A stretch of 64,000 nucleotides of DNA from Parus major (GCF_001522545.3 NC_031771.1:28973614-29037613); one strand, 5' to 3'. Positions 10,367 to 24,670 are shown, counted from the stretch's first letter. A program made the numbers and translations. The notes: a model not told the origin generated them from the sequence alone.

Positions 10367-13300
10367 TTAATATAAAACTTACAGCAAGTACTTGAACCTA
10401 CTACATTAGAGGCTGGTGAGTATTCCTGGATTTTGTGTATAGTATTTTTTTAAAAATTTTATGAAATAATTTCATTTAATATTGAAAATTCTGCAAGATG
10501 TAAACCAAAGATGTCTCCGTATCTGCTTGTAGATATGCAACCTTTGCATGTTAACAAGTGTGTTACCTTCAAAGTGCCTTTCAGTCTGGCTCTCCTCCTC
10601 TTTGTAAGAAAACCTTATGTTAACTTGGCTGAACTTAAATTACCCTGTACTAATTGATGTGCTGGAGGTAGCTTTTCTTCAAGAAAGAGAGTTCTGGGTT
10701 GAGAAAGCTTTTCTCTGTATAAACAAGTGGCATTTGTTACAGATGGTAACATGTGTTCCAACTTTTTGTTCTGAGGAAGACATGCCAAGGATACATCCAG
10801 CATATTTTTTTATGCTGGTAATTGGGGGTGGAAGGGAAAATTCTTTTCATCTATCTGATCCTGATTGTTATTTGCTCAGAAATGACAATTATTTTAAAGA
10901 GAATTAATTAGGAGTCTGTCAGAGAACTCCTGTGCAGCTGGCTGGAAATGTCTGATTCAAAAGCAGTAATTATTGCAGGTTTGAGAAGAGAGCTGAAATG
11001 ACCCATACAGTTAGTCTGATTAAATTGATCCAAAAGTAACCAGAAGTAGTGCTAATTCTCTGCTTCTACTGGGTGCAGCAGTGCACTAATACCTGTGATG
11101 TCAGGGGACAGGTGCTAGAGAAGCATCTTAAGGTGATTAAGGAGTTGCCTCATAGCCATCCTGCTGTAAGCCACCTGGATAAACTTTTGACACATAGAGG
11201 CTCTGATGGTGAAAAGCTGAGAGGTTAAAACACAGACACTAGATGTAAAGGACTCCTGCCAATCTGTGACTAAGTGGTTATTGGCCTGTACACCATAAAG
11301 GGATTAAAAAAAGTAAAAAAATAATCTGAGAAGAAGAATGAGAGCAAGAAGAGATACATTCAGAGTTGAAGCTCTCTGGAAAATAGTCAGGACACAGTTT
11401 AAGTAGTGTTTTGTTTTCTATCATATCTGCAAGCATTGTATTACAACAAGATTGTTTGGTATTAGTCTTGTATGTGACTAGTTTTGGAGCACTTCATGTA
11501 CTTTGGCACTGCTACCTGTACAAGTGTGTTAGTGGAAGCTGCTTCTCTATGATAAAAAGAAACACATTACAAAAATATTTAAAAGAAGTGAGGAAAAAAG
11601 CAAAAAGTGTGTTTATATGAAAACGGATTTATGACTGCTAAATCTGATGATGTTGAGGTTAAAAAGAATGCAGGAAGGACCCCTAAGACTGAAAACAATA
11701 TGACCAAATTATCTTAGATGCTATGTTCTTTCTACAACTAAAGAATGACATTATGGGAGCTTTTAAAATTTGCCAAGTTGTTTCCAAATAATTGGGCCAC
11801 TCATGGGAAAGAGCTGTAGTAGTATCAGAGAGTGCATCAGTCAGGAGCCTATGAGGTTGCAGCGAAACATTGGTGTAGCATGTAAAGTGTATGAGTTTAT
11901 ACATAATAATTTGGTGGAAAGGGACATAAAAATACTTGACTTCCTACTTAAGGAGTATGTAGGTTCAAACTGTGATCGCTTCTTAACTCCGCTAAATTAC
12001 AGGATGGGGACAGTGAAGTGTGATTTATTATCTGTGACATTTGTTCAAATAGAAATTGTAAACAAAAAATGGCTCCATAATTAAAAAAAGCAAAACAAAC
12101 AACAAATGTCTGAGTGAGCAGGGAATTGCAGATATAGATTGAGGCAATGAAGGCAAATCAAACCAAACCTTGGTATTTTTTGGAATCCTGGTCACTACAC
12201 TTGATCTATTAAAAAGAGGCTAGAAGTACCTGCAATAGAAAAGCTATGAACAGAAAGGCTATGAACCACAGGAGTGTTTCAAGATGTGGCCATTGGATGG
12301 AGTGAGGTTGTCATTCCAGACAGTCCCATGTTCAAAAGTAACAGTTTCTGTTGGTTCCAGAAGGACAAACAGACAGGGGATATGAATTAGCTGACCTGAC
12401 CAAGGAATAGGCAACAGACAGAGCAGTGTTAATTTGTGGAATTAGTTACCTTGGCATGCCCTTATGATGCCATTATGCCAACTGTGATGCCCTTATGACA
12501 GGGAGATCACAAGAATGAAATTTTCCATAAAGACACTTTAACATTCCTTTTAAGCTAACATACATATATATGTATATTTCTGGCATTCAGATAAATACTT
12601 GGCATATTCTGGTAGTTATTCCTTGTTACATTTGCATGGGAAGGTAAGACAAAGCCAACTGTTCCCCTAGGAGTTTCTGGAGCAAGCTGCTGATTGTTGT
12701 GCTTGCGCTTGTGCTGAACAGAGCTGTTTTAGAAATGGAGCAGATCTCTCCTTGACTTAGATTTCTAAATTCTACAGTGTGCACAAGACAGGCACATGTG
12801 TGTCTGATGGAGGTATCATACCAGTCTGTCCTTTATCAGGAAGACTAAATTCCAAAATAGTAATGCCTTTGTATAAAAGCCTAATGTGAATTAGATGAGA
12901 CTGTCCAGTAAATGGCAATATATTTATATTTGAAACAATTATATTGGATAGTCTTTCTTCAAATAAACGATCTTGTTCTCTATACTCATTGTTTTAGAGC
13001 TTAGAAAATCAGCAATTGCTCTATGCTGTTAATCCCATTTGTTTCTCTATATAATTTACATTATAAATATTAGAAAAGTGTAATTACCTGAAAAGTCAAA
13101 GTGAACAGATCTTGGTTGAAAGGCTTTAATGACTTAAATTATCCTCTTGTCCCTAGCACTATCCTTGAAATGAAAGCAGTTAAAAAAGCATAATTCTGCC
13201 TTACCATTATACAAATATTTTAGAAAATAAGGTCTTTACACCAAGAAATATCTGTTAAGCATATACGAGGCTGGCAAAGACACCAAATCAAATGGAAGAG

Positions 13301-14241
13301 ATAGGGAAGGCTGTTAAGAGGAAGGATTAAGTTATTCATCTCTGAATGGCGTTTCCATTACTGTGAAGCTACTTGGAATGAAATGGGCAAATAGCTTTGT
13401 CTGAAGAAAAAATAGCTGCAGTGTGGTGGTAGCATTTGCTGGGGTTATTATGAGATGACTTTGATTCAAAAGAAGGGTGAAAAAGAGTTGGAAAGGAATT
13501 TTAATCAGTGCTAGCAGAAAAAAGAATGTAAGTGATTCATGTAGAGGACCATAGCCTGGGCAACAGGCACTTGCATAGCTGGGCAGACTGAGTTAATTTT
13601 CTTGAGCACTGCTTTTCTCTTCCTCTTTCCAGCCAGGCTGTGCATATACCAGTTAATGGATGTGTCATGTACAGCCATTCCAAACCTCCTCCTGTAGTGG
13701 CCAGTGAGACTGGAGGTGTGCCATGCTTCCTGAACTGAGCATGGGCAGAAAAGAGGAAAGGGTTCAGAGAAGAGCAAAGGAGGGCTGTCTGAGGCTGGAC
13801 TGCTTTGGAGCAGATTGCATTATCACTGGTGAGCTAAGCATGGAGCCTGGATTTGCACAGCGTGGTTGAAAGATTATAGTGAGTGTTATGGGTAATGGGA
13901 GAACCGAGCACCAGTGAAGGGAATGTGATTTGAGTTATATCAGTGATAATACAGGGACTGGTGTTATGTTCATTTCTTTTCCTTGAAGCACTGTTAAAGA
14001 AACTAGTTGGGGTTCAGTTGCCACAATGACTTCTATATAGAAATGTAGCAGGCTGTGGTTCTGGAAAAACCTGGAAGCTTCTCATCCCCAAAAAAGGTAT
14101 ATCCTTCTAATTCTGCTGTTGCAAGAAAGACAATGTCCTGTGGAGAACAAGGGAGGGAATACTCTGAAATGCCAGATTGTTTCTCAGAAACCCCACTGTT
14201 GATCTCATTGCTTTTATCACTGTCCAGGAAAACTGAGAGGG
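10367..14241. other. Unassigned AT-rich sequence
   Basis: I see no gene, RNA gene or recognisable transposon. A 16-bp perfect AT-rich palindrome is noted separately at 12560-12575. Confidence 0.5.
12560..12575. repeat. 16-bp perfect palindrome
   Basis: ATACATATATATGTAT is its own reverse complement. It is probably a short TA/CA microsatellite and not a protein-binding site. Confidence 0.6.
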
Positions 14242-14298
14242 CTTTTTTTTTTCTTTCCCATCTCCCATTCCTTCCCCTTCCCCTTCCCTTCTCCCTCC
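14242..14298 (-). repeat. Polypyrimidine tract with minus-strand G-quadruplex motif
   Basis: A T-run passes into C-rich sequence with C-runs at 14274-14277, 14280-14283, 14286-14288 and 14293-14295, separated by 2, 2 and 4 nt. On the minus strand this is a canonical G-quadruplex pattern (four runs of at least three G with loops of at most seven). The homopurine/homopyrimidine character could also allow triplex DNA. Confidence 0.7.
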
Positions 14299-17200
14299 AA
14301 CACTTTTAACCTATTCAAGTGCATATATCTGTTAAACAGGTTGGGATAGAAACATATCAATTTTTCACTGGGAAGCAAGTATCCTAGGAATGAAATAGGC
14401 ACAGTTATTTCAGGATGTCATAGAATTAGATTTGAGACAGAGGAGCAATTTCTGGCTTCCCCTTTCCCTCCATGCCACCAACATTAACAATGTCAAAGAA
14501 AGCTTAGAAAATGGCTCAATTTAGTGATGTTGCCAAAAAGCGCGCCTCTGTAGTAGTTACAGTTTGGTCTATTCTCTGTACTGCATAAGAAGCCTTCAAA
14601 GGCATGATGTTCTGTTACATTCAGAGACACTGCTGTCTTGAGTCAAAGATATTGCTATTTTTAAAGAATAAATAGTGTAAATTGAGTCTATAAAGTAGTC
14701 AGCAAATCTTGCTCACTCTGTGAGCAGAGTGGGAGAGGCAGGCCCCAACATATGACAAAGGTGGGGTAGAAGGTTGATAGTTGGTTGCTTGCTGCATGAA
14801 TTGGAGAGGACAAAGAGGGATGGTGAATATCAGAGAGACTATATGGTATATTCAGCCTAGAAAGAAAACAGGAAAAAATTAATAAATCAGAGCCATAGTC
14901 CAGATATGCTTGCTTGCCATCATAGAGCATCCACACGACTCAATTCTACAATTTAGGGATAGCTTGTGGTATGCACTTATTGCTGCCTTAGGCGTTGGAC
15001 CCAGAATGCCTGTTATTATAAGTTGTGGAACTTTAAATTTTTTTTCCTTTCTTTTAAAAAAAAATTAACTGCAACATTCCCATGATAATTTGCTTTATCA
15101 TCTGTACAGCCTGTTTTACTAGGTTCAAAATAGATTCCTAACATCTTGTGATTTTGTACATCTTTAGTAAACAGAAGCAAAATTTAAAGCAGCATGCAAT
15201 GAAGTAGTAAAATGAATGCTGTAATGTATATATCCTCATTAGTGGATTCTATGTGCTACCATGAACCACTGCTGTTGAACAGTATATTTTGTCTATAAGT
15301 ATAAACATACAGTTGTTCAGGTTGTCCAAAACTAGCCAAGCAGGAATACAAATGGACTTTCATTTCTGTGGCTCTGCTATACTGATAGTCCCTTGGAGTT
15401 TGTTTTCAATATAATTCAGTATAATTTCTTGAGTATTCTGATTCAAAGTGCTCTTTTTGTGCAGCGAATGTTCTGCCAACTGTAATACTGTCTCCACTGA
15501 TGCTTATGTAAATTGTAATCCAAGCACTGTGGCAGGACAGACTCTTGTGCTGCAGACAGATGAGCATGTGTTTCAATATTGTCTTTAGCATTCACTTAAA
15601 GTATCATTAAGGTACTTCAGCCAGGGAACCATATATTGGATCACATTTTGGCCCTACAGAGAATAAATGTAAAATACGTATAGTGGACAGAAACACCACA
15701 TGAATAATCATAATGCTGGGAAGCAGCAGAACACTTCCTCACTTACTTATTACTGAGCCAGCTTTACAATAGGTCTTCAAAACAGGCATCTCTTTGCAGT
15801 GTGAGGAGAATGAAAGATGTAATTTATATAGCCTCATTCACCTTCTGATGGGACAGATTACAGTTGTGTGTTTTATATTTGTGGACTTGGTTTATGAGAC
15901 CTAGTAGGTATTAATTTTTATTACAAATATTAAATTTTAACGTTTATTTAATTTAATGAATATATATTAATTTTTATTATTCATTAAATTATTAATGATT
16001 ATAAGTTAAATGATTTCAAAGATGCCAACTTTGCCATCTGCAGAAGTGGCAAACCTCTGTCATCACAGTGCTAAAAGGCAAATTGTCAAGAATATGAGCA
16101 TCTCTCTTCACTGTAGGCAAAACTGTGACTGGAAGCAGAGAATGTCAAGCTCACGCTCAGTTGCTCCAGGGCAATGTTGTCTTTTTTCTTTTAATAGAGC
16201 TTCTGTTCCCCATCTTTGTTACTCTCCAGTGGTTCTACCAAGGTGTGCACATGCTTGATCAAGTAAGATGCTAGTGTTTAATCTCCCAGCATCACAGCAC
16301 TGTGACTTTCATTCCTGTTACTGATAAAAAGGTGAATCACTCCAAATTTCCCCTTAAAAGTCTTTACGTTGTGTTCTATCCTGTTGCTCTGGAGGTCCAC
16401 CTTAACTAGCTGTCACTAGAGCTGCATTGACATTAAAACTTGGAAATCTCTCCTTTTCCTTCCTATTCTGGTTTGCTTTGGAAGTTCTTTATACATTGAA
16501 CTGATAGATCTATAAAATGTTTGCTCTCATTTTCAAGCAAATCCAGGACTCCAGTATTTTCGGTTTTTCAATCTGCATTATGTATGCATATATGCTGTAA
16601 AGTGTTTTCAGCTCCTGTGTTCCTGCTGATCTGTAATCAGTTTGCTCTTTTTTGCTGTTTTGTGACACCATAACAGAATATTAGATTATAGTGGTATAAT
16701 GTTATACATAATAACATGACAACAGGTAAAACCTAGAGCTTTGCATAGCCAATATGCTTGTATCTTTAAACCCAAACTTGATTTCTTTTCAGAAGTCTGC
16801 TTCAATGATTAAAACATTTGGGTCCTGTCATAAAAAAAATCAAGTAACTTTTTAAAAAGCAGACTTTTCAACAGATTTGCACCTTTATGAACCAGACATT
16901 GTGCACTCTGGAGCAGTATATGAATAGATTAGATTCTTGCTAGAAATTATTTTGTAAATTGGACTGGCAAGCACTGAATCAGCATTTAAAAATCTGAAGT
17001 CAGTATAGTGTTCCCTATGTCAGTCCTTGAGTTTGCTCTCCTGTCTTTTATCTATTCCAAGTTAAAATGTCCAGAACCACTAAAGCTCAAACATACAGAA
17101 TAATTTTAGTGAGACAGGGGATCTCAAGACTGAAGCTATAGCAGAGCCTGAATGAATCCTGAAGTTGTGATACAGATTTTTTCTGTGTCAAACAAAAGAG

Positions 17201-19660
17201 ATGCCAGTTCATTAATTGATATGGGGATAAAAATGATTGATGTCCTTCAGTATGTACAAGATGACTGAAAGGGTGAATTTCAATGCTGTAAAAGTAACAC
17301 CAAAGTGTTTATTCTTCTGATGGGTGGGATGGTGTTTTCACTCAGCAGCAAAAAGAGTGTGACCTAATGCTTAACAATGCTGGGATGGGAAGGCTATGCA
17401 TCTAAGTGGAGGTCTGTACAAAATGTCTGTCTGCAGCCTTAACTGTTAATTAGTTCCAATACTGGTTCAGCAATCACAGCCATGTTTCATGTGACCTCAC
17501 TGATGTGGCATCTGGGCAATTATCTTTGGGATAATGAGCCCCTTCATCCATAGCAGAACAACAACATCTCCACTTGGCTTGCAAAAGATCAGAACCAGTC
17601 TGCTTCTCATCAGGGTGCCTGCCATCCCCTTTGTATCACACCTTATCTCAAGCTTAACCTTTCACATCCTACATTAATTGTTTTTAGATTAAAAATTAAT
17701 GAATCAATTTTAACAGCATTGAGGGAGGTGTGGGAGGGTGTGAGGTGGTGTTAATAAGCCCAAAGTATCACCCAAGAGGTAATTTAGATCTTAAATATTC
17801 CTGTCTGAGTTCTGAAATGAAAGAGAAACAACATTCCAGATCACTGGTTACAAATGATTGTAATCTTTTTCATCTATGAAAAACTGCGATTAGCAGAAAG
17901 TATGGTCTTTCCTCCTCAATAGTACAGTTTTAATGAAAATAATATCTACTAACTATTTGTATAATGTACAAAAATTATAGAAACAGCCATGAAAAGACCA
18001 CAATTTTAAAATATTTTTATGTTCCACACCATGGTGTAAAGAAAAGCCTTTAAAACGTTTGACCCTTTGAGAGGTTTTTCTCTTATTTCAGTTAATTCTT
18101 AAAGGGTAATGTGAAGATTTGCTTGTTTTCACTGTAATTATTGAACATGCTGTGGCTGAATTTCTGTAAAGCTGCTCTTTCATGTTCATTGATGAGCTAT
18201 GAATCTTTTCCCTTGCTTAGAAGAAGAGTACTTAAAAGTAGTAGTATACTAAGTACCTTTCAGAAAGTGTGGCTATCAGTGCAGGAACATGATGTGAATT
18301 GCTAATGTTTTGGATTGCTTTGTTTCAACAAAGCAGAGATAGTAAATACTTATTGAAGCTTGAATTCTGTCACCATCTCCTAGGTTTTGCAGACTTGATG
18401 TGCTTATACTTTTTCTCTCCGGGTTACACATTGCAATTAGGCTTCTGCAGACCTTGATTAAACTAAAAGAGAGCTGTGGTTTAATTTTCATCATGGTCTA
18501 AGGCAAGAGTGCTGCTTCCAGCTAAGAGTAGCTGTTGAATTTCTTGAAATGTGAGCTAGAAAGTTACCCAATGTCTAATAAAATATCAAAATTTGTTCTT
18601 TCTTTTTTTTTTTTTTAATATAAGCTAATGCTAATAACTCATCAGGTTTGACCTACAGAACATATCTTAGATGGCTCTGAAAATGTCTTCCTTGTTTTTA
18701 TTGACATATCTTAAATTTGCTTTTATGTTCATTCAGCTGTAACTGTCTTACCACATCTTTGAACTGTATTAAAGCTCTTGTTTTTCTTCCCTTTGTATCA
18801 CACTAATCAAATACTATTAATTAATTTACATTGTAACCTACAGGCTTTTCATTATCACACTGAGAAGGTGAGAAACTAAGAGACTAATTTGTATGGGATA
18901 TTTGCTTAAGAAAGTCAGGAGATTTTATTGTTTTTATACATGAAATATATAAAATTCTAAGTTGCCTTGATCATCCTTCTTTATGGCTTAAAAATTACTT
19001 TGAATTTCATCAAGTCAACTTTTATGAGTGCGTAAGTTTTATAAGTTGAAAAATCTGATATGGAGTTTAATACACAAGTATCTTAAAGGCAAGGTATTTA
19101 ACCTCAAAAGTTACCTTTGTTGGTAGCAACTCAATCTTCTCACTTGCTTGCATGGTGTATTATGCGGGATGACAACAATGTTTTGAGAAAGGCATATATC
19201 ACTCTGGACTCTGTACCTCACAAGCTAATCCTGACGCCATCTGATGACTCTGTCTTTGAACAAGTTGTTTTTTATTTTGTATACCTGGTGAATGCAGCTT
19301 TTGTTACTGTGCCTAAATAGCCATTTCCCAGCATTAATTATCATCTGTGCCATTCCTCTATTGATCCCTTCCTATATTCAGTTTGCTCTTTCAAGTGCTG
19401 CCACTGCTTTGACGAGAGAAAAATAAAAAAAAATCTTGCAGCCACTCTACTTTTTTGGTGCATAAGCAATTTAGTATACAGGCTCTTTTGCCATTAAGAT
19501 TCCTGTTACGAATCTTTATGAGACATCACAAATATTCAGAGTAAAATAGAGCAAATACAAGAGCACAGTTTGATCAGCAAAGGTTAATGAAGACAGCCTA
19601 CCGGTATTCTGCTGGGTTTTTTGCATTGTACCAGTGCCTGGAGGCCTTGCTCTCAAGGGA
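14299..19660. other. Unassigned AT-rich sequence
   Basis: No gene or transposon is recognised. Composition falls to almost pure A+T at 15905-16014. A 14-T run lies at 18603-18616. The stretch 17440-17560 has ATTA-containing blocks of the kind seen in conserved enhancers, but conservation cannot be judged from one sequence. Confidence 0.5.
15949..15991. repeat. 14-bp AT-rich inverted repeat
   Basis: TAATTTAATGAATA (15949-15962) and TATTCATTAAATTA (15978-15991) are perfect inverted arms with a 15-nt spacer. They sit in a nearly G/C-free 110-bp tract. Nearby, TTAATTTTTATTA also appears twice as a direct repeat. Confidence 0.65.
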
Positions 19661-19695
19661 ACCCCAGTACAGTACCCCAGTACAGTACCCCAGTA
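19661..19695. repeat. 13-bp minisatellite, 2.7 copies
   Basis: The unit ACCCCAGTACAGT occurs at 19661-19673 and 19674-19686 without mismatch, followed by a partial third copy to 19695. The perfect identity suggests a recent duplication or an actively length-changing locus. Confidence 0.85.
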
Positions 19696-22600
19696 AGGCA
19701 GGGGGAATGCACCATATGTGGACAGAGAAATGGAGAAAGATTGTAAGTTCACAGACAAGGCTGGAAAAGGGGGTGTAATTAGATGACTAAATAATAAAAA
19801 CCTAAATTTAAACAGCTAGCAAAAAAGGGTCCCATTCTTTTTACTTTGCTAAGGTGGATATGCGAATGGGGAAGTTATTTAACACATGTACAGGCTGAAG
19901 TACTTCTCCTTTTGTGTTTAGCAGGGGCAAGTGCTCCTCTTTGCAGCCTGGCCTAATTCAAGAGTTTGAGTGTTGCCAAAGTCATTTGAAGGTCATTAAG
20001 GCCCAGGATGTAGCTGCTTTGTTCAAAATCTCAAATTTTTTTACATTTATAACTGGATATAGCTCTGAAATTGAAAATTTAATTCATTTGTTTCTATTCT
20101 TTTAAGACAGTACATCTTCACTGAAGTGGCCAGAATGTCTCCCTGAGCTTGGAAAACTTTCCTGAATGTCTGTAGTACTGGACATTTACCCCACTGGGAA
20201 ATTAATCTGAACATTCAAAAATGGCCACAATGACTTTAGATATGTTAATTAGAATTTATGTTTAGCCTCTTAAATTTAGACATGCTGATAAGAAATCTTT
20301 TCAACTAGATTCTTTTCCTGGTTAAGTCATCTTTCATGATCCCTTGGTAAAAATCCATGACAGAGGCAGAATTAAAACCCTCAAAAGAATAAAAATAAAT
20401 GTCGAGTACTCCTTAAGTACACCTCTCTGCTCAGCAGTTTCTTTTATGTTAATATTAAATGCACAAAGGAAATAGCAGAAAAGGCTCTTTTCCAGTGCTT
20501 AATGAAATGCCAATGTAGGTTCAAGGAAAGCAGATTTTTAATAGATTGGCCCTGTGTGAGATTATTGTTCTATGCTGTTAAATAAAATTTGGAGTTCTGT
20601 ATATCCAACAGTTATATGTATTTGGAATTCTGATCAAAACTCCTTTGTCAAAATTAGAGAAATTGCATCTGTCATCATATGTACAATTGTCTTGTAATGA
20701 CACAAGGAACATGGAAATATCTCAAAGTGGAAAATTCATTTAGCAGAAATAGATGGAAGTGAAAGCAAGGTGGAGTCGTGGTATCTCTCCCAGAGAAATG
20801 CTCTAAAAGAGGATTTACTGACTATTTACAAGAACTGCATGAAGATCAAAAAAACCCCAACAAAGTAAAAGATTCACTATAACAACCAATTCTCAGAAAC
20901 ATTTCCTTCTGATTAAATGTTGTATGCAACTTGCAGGCTCTTCACAAAGAGGGAGAAAAAGTAACAAAGCAATTCTTTAATGTGTACAGGACTAGAATGA
21001 AACAGTGGATCCTGGGTCTTTGGGAATCTGCTGGATTTGCTGGCACAGGGGAATTGCTAAATCTGCTGCTTTTACTAACATTTTCTAACATAAATGTGCA
21101 TAATTCCAAAGGGATTTTGAGGCACAGGCTTACATCTTGATGAAGTCTGGTAATGAAAAAGGAAGGAGAACTGGAACAGTAAAGGAAAGAAGATATTGAC
21201 CAAACTCTGTGGAATGTCACTTCAGCTGAAGCTAAAGTAATATCTTCATCTGTGCAAAAAGCAACAAATACTTTTAGGATCAGTGGACCATTAAAGCCAG
21301 GGTCTAATTTGATTCAACATTGGGTTTTGCATTATCACACTGATATGCAGAGGAATGAAAGTAAGGGAGGCAAGTTTTACTTGATGACTGAATAGTGTTG
21401 CTATTTGATTGTCATATTCAATGACATGAGAATTGAAAATATGACTGCTAAGTCAGGGTTTGTTTGTTTGCTTCCATGTTTGGTGTGTTTGTTGTTTGTT
21501 TTGTGTTTATGCAGCTCCTTCTTCATATTAACATAGATAATATCATCTTTATGTTTGATGTTAATTCAAATAATAGAGAGACAGAAAGTGAGGCCTAACA
21601 TTTACCTGGATGTTTGCAGGCTCCATGACATTATTTGCAGATGTCTATAATACTAAGTGGAGATATAGTTCTGTCTGTTACATGGTCTCTTGGCTTATTT
21701 GTAGCTTATAGTTTTAGTAGAGCATTTGTGGAGGAATGAGTTGCACATTCTTTCAAAAGCAAAACCAACCAAACAAAAAATCCAGCACAGAATCAGCTTA
21801 ACCCTCACCTGTCTGAAAATGTAATTAGATTAGATAAAGATTCAGTTAAAATGTTTAAATGTTTGCACAGTCTCAGGAGTATTTGCAAAAGTGGGAAGTG
21901 AAAATTATCATCTCTGTAAGAGTTCTTTGGGTCAAGGATCAGTGAAGAGTTATAGAAAATGAAGAACTGAAGTAATACTCTAATACAAGTGGAACATCCA
22001 GCAAAAAAATTCTCTCTGAATGTGAACAAGGTATGTTGTAATTTAAATTTGACTTCAGTCAACTGTCAATTTTATATCAAGATTGGTGCTATAAAGAGTA
22101 CTAAACCAGGGGCATCCCAGCTGGAAGTAATGTAGGACACAAGAACTAATATTTCAGGGACAGGAAAACATATAGTGCTCCAAGAGCAATATTATTCATT
22201 GTTAGAAAGAAGTCCGTGTCTCTTGAATAACCCCAAAGTGTAAGAAGTTTGTAACATGGAGCTGATATCACTGGTTTAAACTCACATTATTCTATGAAAA
22301 TGAAAGAACAAAAAGTCAGAACTATAATATATATTCAACCCAGGCTTTAAAGTTTTCTGAGGATGTTTTTTTGTATGTGTGTGGCTGCATGCTTAGTGAT
22401 CAAAGAAGCAGAGTACATCTCTACAGGAATAATCTGGTGCAAATGTGGTATGGTTTATGCATACATTACTTACTCTACTACCAGTGGAATAACACATGTG
22501 TAACATTAGGACTCAGAAATGACTGTCTGGGGAACTACTTGCTCTTTGGGCCATATTAGAAGTTGGCTACCTTTTTGAGTTATTCTGAATATTGATGAGC

Positions 22601-23644
22601 ATCTAAATGGGTACATTTTTATTTACTAGGAACCAAAGGAATGCTGAGTTGCAAATACACCTAGGCTCCAGAGACTTTCAACTGAGCTATAAAAAGGGAA
22701 CTTTTCAAATTTGCAGTCAGAAAGAAAACACAGACTCCTCAAAATACTAAGCTATTAAAGAATTAGGTGTCTCCTCAGTCTTTTTGTAATTTGAACTAAC
22801 AGAAATATTGTCTACTGGTCAGTAATCACAGGTGAAAACTAGGCCTTGTGGGCATCAGTAAGAATTCTGCCAACAGCATTAGAGGAGCCAGGATTTGCAT
22901 ATTAATTTCTGGATGTGTGTGCATTACATTCATGAATAGCTAGAGTGAAACACTCTGTCTATATCCATAAATCTGCATTTCATGTTTCTACTACCAAATA
23001 GGTATAAAATTGTGTATACTATACTCTAGAGCCTATACCCTTGAATATGAAAAAATTGGGTTCTAAATATGTCTGTTGACAAATATACAGATTGCCTGAG
23101 AAAATTCTTAGATGCAAAAATTTACTGCTGGCTATATGCAGTATGCCTGCATATCAATTTCAATGACACAGTAAAGTTTATTACGGATTTTCAGAGGTGT
23201 AGTGTGATATCAAGTTTAAAAAGTGCTTGAGGAATATAAACTACCAATGAAAATTGTAAGGAAGAAGAAGTATACTGTGCCTTATGCATTAGAAGAATGA
23301 TGTTAAGAGCCTTGCACCTGATGGAGTTATAATGCATTAATGTATATATTTTAAAATGCATATGATACAGCACCATTTTTGGGAGCAATGAATAGCTGAC
23401 TGGAAATTTCTGTTTCCCCTTAAGGTCATGACTTTGAAGAGGATACAGATGGCTGATTTTTTTCTCATAGCAATAGACTTGAATGGTCATTCATATTTTT
23501 AAATTACAGAAATTTTTGTGTTTTTCCTTTTTGTTCACTTTCAATCTACATTAATGTAATTCAGATTTATTGGCATGATAGTTTGCAAAAAGTGAATTTC
23601 AAACTCATATGCTTGACAATTAAAGTCAGAGTAGCTCTGGCTGT
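19696..23644. other. Unassigned AT-rich sequence
   Basis: No gene or transposon is recognised. The stretch contains a GTTT-rich simple repeat (21459-21511) and a 12-bp palindrome around a CAGCTG E-box at 21220-21231. Confidence 0.5.
21459..21511. repeat. GTTT-rich simple repeat
   Basis: GTTTGTTTGTTT-like units are repeated with interruptions over about 50 bp. Confidence 0.65.
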
Positions 23645-24341
23645 GAGTATAGACTGAGGAATGAGAGGCTGGAGAGCAGTGCTGTGGAAAGGGACCTGGG
23701 GGTCCTGGTCAGTGGCAAGTTGAATGTGAGTCATTGTGCCCTGGCAGCCAGGAGGGCAAAGTGTGTCCTGGGGGGCATCAGGCACAGCATGGCCAGCTGG
23801 GCAAGGGAGGGGATTGTTCCACTCTGCTTTGCCCTGAGGCAGCCTCATCTTGAGTGCTGGGAGCAGTTTTGGATGACACAATATAAGAAAAATATTAAAT
23901 TATTAGGGGGTGTTCAGAGGAGGGCAACAGATAGTGAAGGGTCTGGAGGAGATGCCATATGAATGGCTGAGGTCACTTGGTCTGTTCAATCTGGAGAACC
24001 TCATTTTTGTCAACATTCTCATGAGGGGATACAGAGGGGCAAGTACCAATCTTATCACTCTTGTGACCAGAGACAGGTCTTCAGGAAATGGCATGAAGCT
24101 GAGTTGGGGGACATTTAAGTTGGATACCAGGAAAAAGTTTTTCACACAGAGGGTGTTGGGCACTGAAACAGGCTCTCCAGGGAAGTGGTCATAACATCAA
24201 GCCTTTCTGAGTTCAAGAAGTGTTTGGATAATGCTCTCAGACACATGGACTAAATCTTGGGGTATCCTGTGCAGGACCAGGAGCTGAACTTTATGATCTT
24301 GATGGATTTTTTCCAATTCAATGTATTTCATGATTCTGTAT
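23645..24341 (+). mobile_element. CR1 LINE fragment: end of ORF2 plus 3' UTR
   Basis: This is a diverged CR1 piece of about 700 bp. Translating part of it gives the C-terminal part of the CR1 ORF2 protein (reverse transcriptase side), with recognisable blocks such as ERDLGVLVSGKLN near 23683 and GVQRRATDSEG near 23910. The following blocks match the typical end: GGACATTTAAGTTGGATACC, then TTTTTCACACAGAGGGT, CTCCAGGGAAGTGGTCA, and a terminal ATGATTCTGTA. Reading frames are broken by substitutions and small gaps, so the element is dead. It is older than the CR1 at 9887. Confidence 0.9.
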
Positions 24342-24670
24342 ATATGTACACAGGTGAAAATTCACTGTATCCTTTTTGAGGGGTATCAATATTTACCAAC
24401 ACTATACATTTTTTCCTTTCATGGTGAATTACAGACTGGTTCAGACATGAAGAAATTCAATAGGTTATTAAAAAAAAAAAAAGAAGCTAAGTTTAAGTAT
24501 TATGACTTCTTATTATCAGACTTCTTATGTATTACCTATCTCCAAATGTGTAATACTAGTTGGTGTAACACCCACAACTTAGCTTTTTGTGAAGCTCAAC
24601 CCTTTTGTAAAGCCGTGAAACAGGTTGTCCTGAAACAATGTCTCTCTTCTTGATTGTGTGTGTATATTTG

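Noticed and set aside
10384..10414. 31-nt micro-exon ending CTG|GTGAGTAT
   Set aside because: The donor is good, but the acceptor has a poor pyrimidine tract and the segment lies beside a simple repeat.
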